From the NCBI GenBank assembly GCA_000433875.1, contig HF993342.1, forward strand, positions 29,399 through 70,635: a stretch of DNA of 41,237 nt, written 5' to 3'. A program made the position numbers and the translations under genes. Positions 15,120 to 23,000 of the stretch are shown here, piece after piece. Under the pieces are notes generated by a model. The model saw only the letters and a list, made by a program, of their open reading frames with translations. It searched no databases and was not told where the DNA came from. How positions within the stretch are numbered: the first letter of the stretch is position 1; every line of letters begins with the position of its first letter. The stretch comes from Firmicutes bacterium CAG:884. Lineage in GTDB: Bacteria > Bacillota_I > Bacilli_A > RF39 > UBA660.

Positions 15120-15917
15120 ATGAGTGATTTTACAAAAAGCGGGCAATTTATCGCACAATTAAGAAGCGAAAGAGGAATGACACAAGATAATCTGGGTAAA
15201 TTAATAGGTTCAAGCGATAAGACCGTGTCAAAGTGGGAGCGAGGTCAAAACGTTCCAGATGTTCTTACTATAAAGAAGATAGCAGATGCCTTCGATGTTA
15301 CTATTACCGAAATAATTAATGGCGAAAGAAACGCACAGGTAAGTCCTAGATTTATAAGAATGTATGAAAACAAAAAATCAAGGTATGCTTTCTTTACAGT
15401 AATTGGAATATTTATATTATTCTTTCTGGCATTACTAATGTATTTTTGTAACAATTTTGATAAGTTCAAAATATACCAGTTTAAAGGAGAAGGAAAAAAT
15501 TACAAATTAACAGGTAATATTTATCAAGCAAGCAAAGAATATAAATTAGTTGTAGATGATTTTCTTGTGTATGATACAAGCAAATATGATAAACTTAAAA
15601 TAGATGCTTACAAAGTTGTTATAAATATAAATGGAATGGTAGTTTACTCGTTTACCAAAGGAAAAGAAATTGAACAAGAAAATGATAAAAATGAGTATAT
15701 AAAGTATTCTCAAATAATTAGTAAAATTAATGAAAGTGATTTTGTATTACAACAATTTAGCAGTCAGGAAGACTCGACCGGCTATTTAGAATTATTTTTT
15801 GTTGAAGGTGAGAATAGCTATACAGAAAGATTTGATTTTAAAAACATATTGCAACAAAGTAACAATGCCTTTTACTATGAAAAAGGAAAAGACGAAAGTG
15901 AAAGAACTGTAAAATAA
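15120..15917 (+). CDS. XRE-family HTH regulator with membrane anchor and external domain
   Basis: The 265-residue protein has a Cro/CI-type helix-turn-helix at residues 8-66 (MTQDNLGKLIGSSDKTVSKWERG), a basic stretch, one transmembrane helix at 88-109, and about 155 external residues rich in beta strands (YKLTGNIYQASKEYKLVVDDFLVYD). The layout matches the XRE-membrane regulator at 4308, though the external domains differ. The start at 15120 is 10 bases after AGGAG; an ATG at 15115 stops at once. Codon use is less A-ended than in core genes (T-ended codons and codons such as GCG, CGC and GAG), consistent with foreign origin beside the TnpB element. Probable role: sensing an external signal and controlling nearby genes. 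Confidence 0.83.
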   Translation: MSDFTKSGQFIAQLRSERGMTQDNLGKLIGSSDKTVSKWERGQNVPDVLTIKKIADAFDVTITEIINGERNAQVSPRFIRMYENKKSRYAFFTVIGIFILFFLALLMYFCNNFDKFKIYQFKGEGKNYKLTGNIYQASKEYKLVVDDFLVYDTSKYDKLKIDAYKVVININGMVVYSFTKGKEIEQENDKNEYIKYSQIISKINESDFVLQQFSSQEDSTGYLELFFVEGENSYTERFDFKNILQQSNNAFYYEKGKDESERTVK

Positions 15918-15927
15918 ATTATAAATG

Positions 15928-15961
15928 AAAACAATGAAAATATTTATTTCATTGTTTTTTT
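15928..15961 (+). terminator. Strong terminator after the XRE gene
   Basis: A twelve-base perfect stem, AAAACAATGAAA (15928-15939) with TTTCATTGTTTT (15947-15958), runs into Ts. Confidence 0.9.
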
Positions 15962-16120
15962 GATATTTGTTTTCAGTTTAAATACTTTATTATATGTATA
16001 TGTTACAAAATATTTAAAATAAAGTAATAAAAAAATTACACTAATTTCAAAGATCAAAAACACTCAAAAGAAAATATCAAAAATAGAAAAAAATATCAAA
16101 TTCTCCTCCAAAAATTGGTG

Positions 16121-16149
16121 ATTCGCCTAAAAATCTACCCAATTCGCCT
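16121..16149. repeat. Direct repeat ATTCGCCT spaced by two helical turns
   Basis: ATTCGCCT occurs at 16121-16128 and 16142-16149, exactly 21 bases apart. The second copy overlaps a small CGCC/GGCG hairpin (16145-16158). They lie 72-100 bases upstream of the secreted-protein gene, so they are candidate regulator-binding sites. The rest of the 15962-16220 gap is A-rich with repeated AAATATCAAA. Confidence 0.4.
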
Positions 16150-16220
16150 CAAATGGCGTGTACTTTTATCGACAAAAATTGTTAAAATGTGATTGTAAAA
16201 ATATGAAAGGAGTGATATAA

Positions 16221-17039
16221 ATGAAAAAAATATTTTTACTAACAATTATTACATTATTAATTGTACCGATTCTTGTTAAAGCAGATGATGTATATTATAT
16301 TAATAATGGAAACACAACAATAACAGCAGATGAATATCAGAATCTACTAAATCTAGGTTTTGAACAAAAAGAAATATATGGAATGTCAATAGATGAATTT
16401 GAAACAAACAACAAATTAAAGGGTGAAATCATAAAAAAGACAACGTTGGATTTGACAGAATTCCCACAACTAAGCTTGAATCCTGATGAGAATATTAGTG
16501 GGGGAATTGCTGAACCATGCAACTGGGCATACGCAGAAACACAATATAAAAAAATGAACACATATATAATAAATATTAATAATAATCATTATAGATATAA
16601 GATTACATTAGAATGGAAAATAATGCCAGGAACAAGATGCTGGGATATTATTGCATTAGGTCACGAATCTTCGGTTTATGTGGCAATACCAACGACATTT
16701 AACCAAGAATGGTGCAAAAGTGGCAGTTGTTATTCTTCGCTTGCTGGTAATTATTATTCTTACGATGAGGTTGAGATGGTATCATTTAAGATTCCGACAG
16801 GAACTTTGACATCGCTTAATTCATATATGTATTACGACGTATTAAGAGTAGATCCAAGCAAAGTGCTTGAGCGAATCACAACGATAGGTGATTATGCACA
16901 TGCGACAAGATCTTTGTCAAACTCTCTTAATAAATCGGATATAGATTGGATGGATGAGATATGGCTTACAAATCATGCAATTTATTACGATGATATACCA
17001 GCCACAGAACTATCTCAACTGGTTAATTGGGGAGCGTGA
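16221..17039 (+). CDS. Secreted protein of unknown function
   Basis: The 272-residue product has a clear signal peptide (MKKIFLLTIITLLIVPILVKA, cleavage after Ala21). The mature protein has four cysteines (EPCNW, TRCWD, EWCKSG, SCYSS) that could form two disulfides. It also has aromatic-rich strands (HYRYKITLEWKIMPG, SSVYVAIPTTFN), suggesting a beta-sandwich. No catalytic motif is recognised. The first mature segment (TITADEYQNLLNLGFEQKEIYGMSIDEF) looks like a helical spacer common in secreted Bacilli proteins. Codon use is richer in G/C- and T-ending codons than core genes, suggesting recent acquisition. It has a strong AAAGGAG ribosome-binding site and no homologous neighbour. Confidence 0.7.
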   Translation: MKKIFLLTIITLLIVPILVKADDVYYINNGNTTITADEYQNLLNLGFEQKEIYGMSIDEFETNNKLKGEIIKKTTLDLTEFPQLSLNPDENISGGIAEPCNWAYAETQYKKMNTYIININNNHYRYKITLEWKIMPGTRCWDIIALGHESSVYVAIPTTFNQEWCKSGSCYSSLAGNYYSYDEVEMVSFKIPTGTLTSLNSYMYYDVLRVDPSKVLERITTIGDYAHATRSLSNSLNKSDIDWMDEIWLTNHAIYYDDIPATELSQLVNWGA

Positions 17040-17091
17040 TAAAGAAAAAATAAAAAGAAAAATAACAAACGTGGGTGTAAACCTTTAATAA

Positions 17092-17223
17092 AGTCTAGGG
17101 GAAAAACTTATAATGGAAGGAATAACTCTACGAAGTTAGACTACACTAGAAAGTAGTCGAATCCTGTTGAAAAATATCAAACACACACACATTTTATATT
17201 TCACTCACCGTGTGATATAAAAT
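17092..17223 (+). other. Structured non-coding region with competing helices
   Basis: In the 298-base gap after the secreted protein, AGTCTA (17092-17097) can pair with TAGACT (17137-17142), while overlapping GACTAC (17139-17144) pairs with GTAGTC (17153-17158). These two helices exclude each other. A separate perfect inverted repeat pairs ATTTTATAT (17191-17199) with ATATAAAAT (17215-17223). No known riboswitch class is recognised and there is no credible ORF. Confidence 0.45.
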
Positions 17224-17282
17224 AAAAGTAAAATCGAAACTAAAAAAATAAAAACGAATCTACGCATCCAATAGATGCAACA

Positions 17283-17310
17283 GTAAGGGGAGAAAAGACT
17301 CTCCCCTTAC
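17283..17310 (+). promoter_or_regulatory. Perfect 11-bp hairpin just upstream of a membrane-protein gene
   Basis: GTAAGGGGAGA (17283-17293) pairs fully with TCTCCCCTTAC (17300-17310). No T-tract follows, so it is unlikely to be a terminator. It sits 27 bases before the chosen start codon and hides a GGGGAG that could act as a ribosome-binding site, so it could protect the mRNA 5' end or modulate translation. Confidence 0.5.
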
Positions 17311-17337
17311 AAACTTATAGAAATGAGGAAACAATTT

Positions 17338-17814
17338 ATGGAAAGACCAGGCAACATTATGCCAAGCAGTATATTACTAATATTATTTTTCTTAATATGG
17401 CTAACATCAAAAATAATATTTATATTTTTTGAAAAAATAGTATTGGACAACATTACATTTAAAAGACAAAAGTTTGAAGGGAGTATATTAAGAAGACTAA
17501 AACTATCACTTACTCACAATAGATCGGAAATCATTGCAACAATATTTCACGCAGCCCTAAACGCATATAGTTTTATTATAACACTATCTGTAGTAACATA
17601 TTACGTTGACGCAGAAGCATGCGAATACATATGCAATCATATGGAATTTTTCATATTCTTTGATATAGTAATAACAATGACAATACTAACATTACAAAAC
17701 TATCTAAAAAAATACACCGACTATTATGTTTACAAATGCAAACCAATATTTATTGAAGACAAAATAGACATAGAAGCATTAAAGGCTTTAGCACCCGAAG
17801 ATGATATTGAATAA
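17338..17814 (+). CDS. Small multi-pass membrane protein, unknown
   Basis: I prefer ATG 17338 because GAGG (17325-17328) is well spaced. An in-frame ATG at 17323 lacks a ribosome-binding site. The 158-residue protein has three to four hydrophobic helices (about residues 9-30, 65-85, 100-118) separated by a basic cytosolic loop (KRQKFEGSILRRLKLSLTHNRSE), and ends in an acidic tail (DIEALKALAPEDDIE). Cysteines occur in ACEYIC and YKCKP. No family is recognised. It follows a region with strong RNA structure and precedes glyA, separated by a 12-base T-run (from 17821) that may end its transcript. Confidence 0.6.
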   Translation: MERPGNIMPSSILLILFFLIWLTSKIIFIFFEKIVLDNITFKRQKFEGSILRRLKLSLTHNRSEIIATIFHAALNAYSFIITLSVVTYYVDAEACEYICNHMEFFIFFDIVITMTILTLQNYLKKYTDYYVYKCKPIFIEDKIDIEALKALAPEDDIE

Positions 17815-17867
17815 ATAGTCTTTTTTTTTTTTAGCATTTGTTGTATAATGTAAAAGAGGTGAAAAGA

Positions 17868-19079
17868 ATGGACAAAATATTATTAAACGCATTAAATAAA
17901 GAAAAAAGAAGGCAAAAAAACAATATCGAATTAATTGCCTCAGAAAACTTTGTCTCAAAAGACGTATTAAAATTACAAGGAAGTATATTAACAAACAAAT
18001 ATGCCGAAGGCTATCCAGGGAAAAGATATTATGGTGGCTGTGAATATATAGATATATTTGAAGAAAAAGCAATAGAATATGCAACAAACCTATTTAATTG
18101 CAAATATGCAAACGTACAACCCCACAGCGGATCATCGGCAAACATGGCAGTATATAAAGCATTACTACAACCAGGCGACAAAGTAATGGGAATGGCACTA
18201 AATGAAGGTGGCCACTTAACACACGGCTATTCAATCAATTTTAGCGGAATTGAATATGTAAGTGTACCATACCACTTAAACCCAGAAACAGAAATGCTTG
18301 ACTACGATGCCATAATCGCCCAAGCCAAAAAAGAAAAACCAAAAATGATAATTGCCGGAGCAAGCGCATACTCACGCACAATCGACTTCAAAAAATTTAG
18401 AGAAGCAGCCGACAGTTGTGGAGCATATTTAATGGTTGATATGGCCCATATAGCAGGACTAGTTGCAACAGGCTTGCACCCATCACCATTTCCATATGCA
18501 GACGTCGTAACAACAACAACACATAAAACCCTAAGAGGCCCACGCGGAGGAATGATTCTAACAAATGATGAAGAAATCGCAAAAAAAATAAACAAAATCA
18601 TATTCCCAGGAATCCAAGGTGGCCCATTAATGCACGTAATAGGCGCAAAAGCACAATGTTTCTATGAAGCATTACAACCAGAATTTAAAGAATATCAAAC
18701 AAATGTTCTAAAAAATATAAAAGCCCTTGCAAATACTCTAGAAAAAGAAGGATTTAGACTAATAAGTGGCGGAACCGATAACCACCTAATATTGGTCGAT
18801 GTAAAAGGCAGTACAGGCATAACCGGTAAAGAAGCCGAACAAACACTTGATAAAATAAACATAACCTGCAACAAGAACACAATTCCAAACGACAAAGAAT
18901 CGCCATTTAAAACAAGTGGTATTAGACTAGGAAGCCCAGCCATGACAACAAGAGGATTCAAAGAAAAAGAATTTGAAGAAGTAGGTCACATCATAGCAAA
19001 AGCACTAAAAAATAAAGATGACAAAGAAATATTAAAAGAATTAAAAAAAGAAGTACTTGATTTAACAAACAGATTTTAG
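17868..19079 (+). CDS. glyA: Serine hydroxymethyltransferase
   Basis: The 403-residue PLP enzyme interconverts serine and tetrahydrofolate with glycine and 5,10-methylene-THF. It carries ELIASENFVS near the N-terminus, YAEGYPGKRYYGGCEY, HSGSSANMAVY, DMAHIAGLVA, and the PLP lysine Lys220 in TTTTHKTLRGPRGG. I start at ATG 17868, which has AGAGGTG nine bases upstream; a longer frame from 17838 lacks one. A TATAAT lies at 17844-17849. folD follows with its ribosome-binding site overlapping the glyA stop, so the two one-carbon enzymes are co-expressed. Confidence 0.97.
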   Translation: MDKILLNALNKEKRRQKNNIELIASENFVSKDVLKLQGSILTNKYAEGYPGKRYYGGCEYIDIFEEKAIEYATNLFNCKYANVQPHSGSSANMAVYKALLQPGDKVMGMALNEGGHLTHGYSINFSGIEYVSVPYHLNPETEMLDYDAIIAQAKKEKPKMIIAGASAYSRTIDFKKFREAADSCGAYLMVDMAHIAGLVATGLHPSPFPYADVVTTTTHKTLRGPRGGMILTNDEEIAKKINKIIFPGIQGGPLMHVIGAKAQCFYEALQPEFKEYQTNVLKNIKALANTLEKEGFRLISGGTDNHLILVDVKGSTGITGKEAEQTLDKINITCNKNTIPNDKESPFKTSGIRLGSPAMTTRGFKEKEFEEVGHIIAKALKNKDDKEILKELKKEVLDLTNRF

Positions 19080-19089
19080 GTGATAATAA

Positions 19090-19935
19090 GTGATAATAGA
19101 CGGAAAACTAGTAAGTACAAAATTAAAAGAAAAGTTAAAAAATCAGATAAAAGAATATAATATAAACCCCAAACTAGTAGTCATTCAAGTCGGAAACAAC
19201 GAAGCAAGTAATGTTTACATAAGACAAAAAATAAAATGTGCGGATGCAATCGGCGCAAAATGTGAACATAAAAAATTGGAAGAAACAATAACAACCGAAG
19301 AATTAATAAAAATAATAGAAGAATTAAACAATGAACCAACTATAAATGGCATAATTGTTCAGTTGCCACTTCCAAAACATATCGATGAATATAAAGTATT
19401 AAACACGATTGTCCCACAAAAAGACGTCGATGGCCTAACTGAAATAAACGCCGGAAAATTAGCATGTGCAAAACCAGGATTAATCTCTTGCACACCACAC
19501 GGCGTAATAGAATTACTAAAATATTATAATATAGAAATAGAAGGAAAAAAAGTTGTAATCGTTGGTAGAAGCAATTTAGTCGGAAAACCATTAATAAATC
19601 TCTTCTTAATGGAAAACGCAACCGTAACATGCTGTCACTCAAAAACAAAAGACTTAAAGCATTTCACAATTGATGCTGACATCCTAGTTGTAGCCGTTGG
19701 CAAACCAAAACTAATAACCGAAGATATGGTAAAAGAAGGTGCCGTTGTCGTAGATGTTGGTATCAACAGACTAGAAACAGGCCTATGTGGAGACGTTGAC
19801 TTTGAAAACGTAAGCAAAAAAGCATCATACATAACACCAGTACCAGGTGGCGTAGGCGCTATGACCGTGGCAATGCTTTATAACAACCTTGTAGAAACAT
19901 CAATAAAAACACTAAAAAAGACAAAAAATAACTAA
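19090..19935 (+). CDS. folD: Methylene-THF dehydrogenase / methenyl-THF cyclohydrolase
   Basis: The 281-residue protein starts with GTG at 19090, preceded by AGGTGAT; there is no upstream in-frame ATG. The signatures are GIIVQLPLPKHID, the NADP-binding GRSNLVGKPLINL, and the C-terminal PVPGGVGAMTVAML. The substrate-binding lysine lies in VYIRQKIKCAD. It takes 5,10-methylene-THF, the product of glyA directly upstream, to 10-formyl-THF in the cytosol. Length and motifs are normal for the family. Confidence 0.97.
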   Translation: MIIDGKLVSTKLKEKLKNQIKEYNINPKLVVIQVGNNEASNVYIRQKIKCADAIGAKCEHKKLEETITTEELIKIIEELNNEPTINGIIVQLPLPKHIDEYKVLNTIVPQKDVDGLTEINAGKLACAKPGLISCTPHGVIELLKYYNIEIEGKKVVIVGRSNLVGKPLINLFLMENATVTCCHSKTKDLKHFTIDADILVVAVGKPKLITEDMVKEGAVVVDVGINRLETGLCGDVDFENVSKKASYITPVPGGVGAMTVAMLYNNLVETSIKTLKKTKNN

Positions 19936-19942
19936 AATAAAC

Positions 19943-19971
19943 TTGATTTTTAAAAACTAATATGATAGAAT
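19943..19971 (+). promoter_or_regulatory. Promoter of rplS
   Basis: TTGATT (19943-19948) and TAGAAT (19966-19971) are 17 bases apart, at the end of the folD gap. Confidence 0.6.
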
Positions 19972-20028
19972 TAATCAAGTAATCCGCTTTATATAGTTTC
20001 TTATATATATGATTAAATAAAAAAATAA
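19972..20028 (+). promoter_or_regulatory. rplS 5' leader, possible L19 autoregulatory hairpin
   Basis: The leader between promoter and ribosome-binding site holds a TATATA-rich stem-loop (arms near 19990-19997 and 20003-20010). Firmicutes rplS leaders often contain an L19-responsive hairpin here. The base content is too simple to confirm the class. Confidence 0.3.
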
Positions 20029-20041
20029 GGAGAGTGAAATC

Positions 20042-20380
20042 GTGAATTTGATTGAAAAAATAACAAAAAGTCAAATTAGAACAGACATTCCAGAATTCCG
20101 TGTAGGTGACACTGTAGTAGTAGGTGTTAAAATCGTTGAACGTGGAAAAGAACGTGTACAAGATTTTGAAGGAATCGTAACTGCAATTAAAAATCGTGGA
20201 ATTGGTCGCAACTTTGTTGTAAGAAAAACATCTGGTGGAGTAGGAGTTGAAAGAACATTCCCAATTAACTCACCAATAATCGATAAAGTTACTGTTGTTC
20301 GCAAAGGTAAAGTAAGACGTGCAAAACTAAATTACCTAAGAGATATGACTAAACAACCAAAAATTAAAGAAAGAAATTAG
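20042..20380 (+). CDS. rplS: 50S ribosomal protein L19
   Basis: The 112-residue protein has the L19 pattern: IPEFRVGDTVVVGVKIVERGKERVQDFEGIV, the basic loop IKNRGIGRNFVVRKTSGGVGVERTFP, and a C-terminal RRAKLNYLRD. It starts with GTG at 20042 after a GGAGAG ribosome-binding site. It binds at the 30S/50S interface. Codons are T-richer than neighbours, as expected for a highly expressed gene. A hairpin and then lepB follow. Confidence 0.98.
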   Translation: MNLIEKITKSQIRTDIPEFRVGDTVVVGVKIVERGKERVQDFEGIVTAIKNRGIGRNFVVRKTSGGVGVERTFPINSPIIDKVTVVRKGKVRRAKLNYLRDMTKQPKIKERN

Positions 20381-20387
20381 TAAAATT

Positions 20388-20415
20388 AGGGTATGCAATG
20401 TCATACTCTATTTTA
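20388..20415 (+). terminator. Weak terminator/attenuator between rplS and lepB
   Basis: AGGGTATG (20388-20395) pairs with CATACTCT (20402-20409), one G-T pair, and is followed by ATTTTAG. The T-tract is short, so partial readthrough into lepB is likely. Confidence 0.55.
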
Positions 20416-20430
20416 GTAAGGAGAATCGAT

Positions 20431-20925
20431 ATGGAAAAACAAAAAGAAAACAAAAAGAAGGACTTAATCTCATATATTATTATAATATTAGCGGTTGTAA
20501 CAATTAGACTCTTCATAATAACACCAGTTCGTGTGCAAGGAACATCAATGGATACAACCCTAAAACAAGGCGAAATACTATTACTAGAAAAATTCGATAA
20601 AAACTACAAAAGATTTGACATCGTCGTAATAAATACAAAAAATGAAAGAATTATCAAAAGAATAATCGGTATGCCCGGTGAAAGCATCAAAATCATTGAT
20701 GGTATTATATACATAAATGGTGAAAAAATAGAAGACAAGTATGCATCATCCCAAACAAAAGACTTCAGCCTTGAAGAAACAATTCCAGAAAACACATACT
20801 TTGTTTTAGGCGACAATAGAATTGTTTCAAATGACAGTAGATACCTTGGACCAATCAAAAAAGAAAACATTCAAGGCAAGGCCATCTACCGCATCTGGCC
20901 ATTCAAAAAATTCGGAGAAATATAA
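20431..20925 (+). CDS. lepB: Type I signal peptidase
   Basis: I start at ATG 20431, preceded by AAGGAG; the longer frame from 20398 lies in the hairpin. The 164-residue protein has one N-terminal transmembrane helix (about residues 13-31) and then the catalytic Ser39 in QGTSMDTTL and the general base Lys76 in NERIIKRIIGMPGE. The conserved GDNRxxSxDSR box (GDNRIVSNDSR) lies towards the end, with YRIWPF closing the fold. It removes signal peptides from exported proteins at the outer membrane face. Its TAA shares a base with the next ATG, so the following coiled-coil gene is coupled. Confidence 0.95.
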   Translation: MEKQKENKKKDLISYIIIILAVVTIRLFIITPVRVQGTSMDTTLKQGEILLLEKFDKNYKRFDIVVINTKNERIIKRIIGMPGESIKIIDGIIYINGEKIEDKYASSQTKDFSLEETIPENTYFVLGDNRIVSNDSRYLGPIKKENIQGKAIYRIWPFKKFGEI

Positions 20926-22292
20926 TGAACACAGCATCTGACTTTATAAGACACCTTCTGCGCAGAAAAAAATTAAGACTTAAAAAAGATGATATAGTTA
21001 TTCAAAAATATCAAATAAACTCAGTAGTCAACCTGAAAACATCAAAAGTAGACATCGAAAAAGAAAATGAGAAATATATAATAAAAGGTGCTAAAGTAGA
21101 CATTCCCCAAAAAAGTCCAATCGAAATTATCAAAACAAGAAATCTAATAAACGTAACAAAAGATGAAGAAAGCATCGTAAAAGCTCGTGTTGAAGAAAAA
21201 GTAATACAAAAACTAGAAGAAGCAATAAATAATAATAAAAAGTTTGAAATAAAAATTGAAGACATCAACGAAAAAAATATTCGAACAGAACTATCAACAC
21301 TAATAAAAAAAGATAAAGAAGAAACAAAAAAAATCGAAGAAGAACTTGGCCAAATAAATGAAAAAGCGACCCCATTTAACACCCTTGAAGATGTAAAAAA
21401 ACTAGAACAAAGAATAAATGAAATCAAAACAAGATTATCAGCCATTCAAAAACACTATAAAATAATAAGTGAATACTATGAGTTTAAAGGATACAATGAA
21501 CTTCAAAACACCATACTAATCAATAGCATTGAAGACTATACATTTTATCAAAACTCAACAAACATTGATAAACTTGTAAACGAATGTAAACAAGAATGTA
21601 AAAAATTAGACACTATTATTGAAGCAACTGACAAGTGCATTAAAACTGACAAAAAAGTCTTAGAAGTAAGAAAATACACCGAAAAAAGAGATGAAGAATA
21701 CACTCGCTCAAAAGAAGAAATAAAACTTATTGATGCAACATATGAAAAAATTGAAAACAACATCAAATATCAAGATGAATTTCTCGTGAAGCTTGAAAAT
21801 GATATTGAAAACATCGAAGGAAAATTAAATGACAAAAACACATTTGCCTCAACAACATCGCTTTTAGATAATTTATTCAAAATGACGATGAACGCATACC
21901 TAATGCCATTCTTTCCATCACTTTCCATAATCATTCAAGCAATATTAATCGAAAAATCAATAAAAGGAATAAGATCATTCCTAAATCCTGAAATAAAAAG
22001 AGACTTCATAACAAGAAAGTTCATCGGAAAATATATTAAAATCATTTATGACAATAAAGCCGCTCTAGAAGCAACAGAAAATCTACTAACATCCAATATT
22101 GAAGAAATCAAAAATCTAAGACAAGACTATATAGAAAAATTTGGCCCCTATAGCGACTATCTAGACGGCTACAAAGAAAATCTAAAAAAAATGGAAAATG
22201 CCCTAGACAAATTAACTAAAAAAAATATAAAAGTCAAAGAAATGAAAGAAGAATTAAAAAAGAAAAAAGAAAAGATCCTTGAATTAAAATAA
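20925..22292 (+). CDS. Long coiled-coil protein with a central hydrophobic segment
   Basis: The 455-residue protein is unrecognised. Residues 55-285 and 370-455 are highly charged (E/K-rich) and heptad-like, predicting coiled coils. Between them, about residues 310-350, is a hydrophobic stretch (MNAYLMPFFPSLSIIIQAILIEKSI) that could be one membrane hairpin or helix. The first 20 residues are basic. It begins in the stop codon of lepB (TAATG), and a terminator follows. The composition suggests a scaffold at the membrane; no enzymatic motif is visible. Confidence 0.65.
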   Translation: MNTASDFIRHLLRRKKLRLKKDDIVIQKYQINSVVNLKTSKVDIEKENEKYIIKGAKVDIPQKSPIEIIKTRNLINVTKDEESIVKARVEEKVIQKLEEAINNNKKFEIKIEDINEKNIRTELSTLIKKDKEETKKIEEELGQINEKATPFNTLEDVKKLEQRINEIKTRLSAIQKHYKIISEYYEFKGYNELQNTILINSIEDYTFYQNSTNIDKLVNECKQECKKLDTIIEATDKCIKTDKKVLEVRKYTEKRDEEYTRSKEEIKLIDATYEKIENNIKYQDEFLVKLENDIENIEGKLNDKNTFASTTSLLDNLFKMTMNAYLMPFFPSLSIIIQAILIEKSIKGIRSFLNPEIKRDFITRKFIGKYIKIIYDNKAALEATENLLTSNIEEIKNLRQDYIEKFGPYSDYLDGYKENLKKMENALDKLTKKNIKVKEMKEELKKKKEKILELK

Positions 22293-22306
22293 AAAGGACC
22301 TTTTTT
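22271..22306 (+). terminator. Terminator after the coiled-coil gene
   Basis: AAGATCCTT (22272-22280) pairs with AAGGACCTT (22294-22302) with one mismatch, then six Ts. The 5' arm lies inside the last codons. Confidence 0.75.
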
Positions 22307-22334
22307 AGTTGTATTAATTGCTTGCCCAAATAAA

Positions 22335-22357
22335 CCCTAGCATATATTATAATAGGG
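22335..22357 (+). promoter_or_regulatory. -10 element flanked by a CCCTA/TAGGG inverted repeat
   Basis: A TATAAT (22348-22353) lies between CCCTA (22335-22339) and TAGGG (22353-22357). It is the only plausible promoter for the M23 gene; no good -35 box is seen. The repeat may be an operator. Confidence 0.4.
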
Positions 22358-22364
22358 TGATAAA

Positions 22365-22946
22365 ATGTCAAGATTAATTAAAGACAAAGACTATAAAATA
22401 ACAGAAGGATATGGAAAAAACCACACCGGCGTTGACATCATCGGAACAACCGGCGGCCCATCATACATCAAAGCCCATAGTGCAGGCCAAGTATATAACA
22501 TAGTTGACGGAAAAAACAATGCCAAAGGAACAACCGGCGTAGCAAGCTATGGCAACTACATACAAATAAAACACAAAGATGGATATTTCACACTATATGC
22601 CCACCTAGAAAAAGGCCTAAAGCTAAAAAAAGGCGACACCGTCAAAGAAGGTGAAGTTATTGGCACAATGGGTAACTCCGGTAATTCATACGGAACGCAT
22701 CTTCATTATGAAGTCAGAAATCCAAACAACTATGTAATAGATCCAACCAAATACATTGAAGGAAATCTACCAAACGAAGACGAAAGAGGTGATGATATAA
22801 AATTATATTATAGAGTCCACCTACTAAAAGAAAAAAAATGGCTTCCTTGGGTAGAACAAAGCACAAATGAAAAACCAAATTATAATGAATATGCCGGCCT
22901 ATATGGTAAACAAATAGACGGAATCCAAATAAAACTAGACAAATAA
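22365..22946 (+). CDS. M23 (LytM-type) metallopeptidase without signal peptide
   Basis: The 193-residue protein has the M23 zinc signature: His and Asp in HTGVDI (about residues 20-24) and HLHYE (about 112-116). Upstream of the latter are the usual strands YGNYIQIKHKDGYFTLYAHLEKGL and GTMGNSG. M23 enzymes cut peptidoglycan cross-bridges, yet no signal peptide or transmembrane helix is present. The C-terminal 45 residues (YRVHLLKEKKWLPWVEQ, then EYAGLYGKQIDGIQIKL) resemble the small cell-wall repeat of clostridial and phage endolysins. That, and the leaderless form, points to an endolysin-like or phage-derived enzyme released by holin or lysis, or a non-classically exported hydrolase. Confidence 0.85.
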   Translation: MSRLIKDKDYKITEGYGKNHTGVDIIGTTGGPSYIKAHSAGQVYNIVDGKNNAKGTTGVASYGNYIQIKHKDGYFTLYAHLEKGLKLKKGDTVKEGEVIGTMGNSGNSYGTHLHYEVRNPNNYVIDPTKYIEGNLPNEDERGDDIKLYYRVHLLKEKKWLPWVEQSTNEKPNYNEYAGLYGKQIDGIQIKLDK

Positions 22947-22951
22947 AACAT

Positions 22952-22979
22952 TTGACATAATAATAAAAATGCCTATAAT
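22952..22979 (+). promoter_or_regulatory. Promoter of the first paralogue
   Basis: TTGACA (22952-22957) and TATAAT (22974-22979), spacing 16. Both boxes match consensus exactly. Confidence 0.8.
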
Positions 22980-23000
22980 ATTTACCTAAAGGAGAAAACA

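Noticed and set aside
17130..17165. tRNA-like element (GTAGTCGAATCC resembles a T-arm)
   Set aside because: No acceptor, D or anticodon arms can be folded around it; kept only as part of the structured gap.
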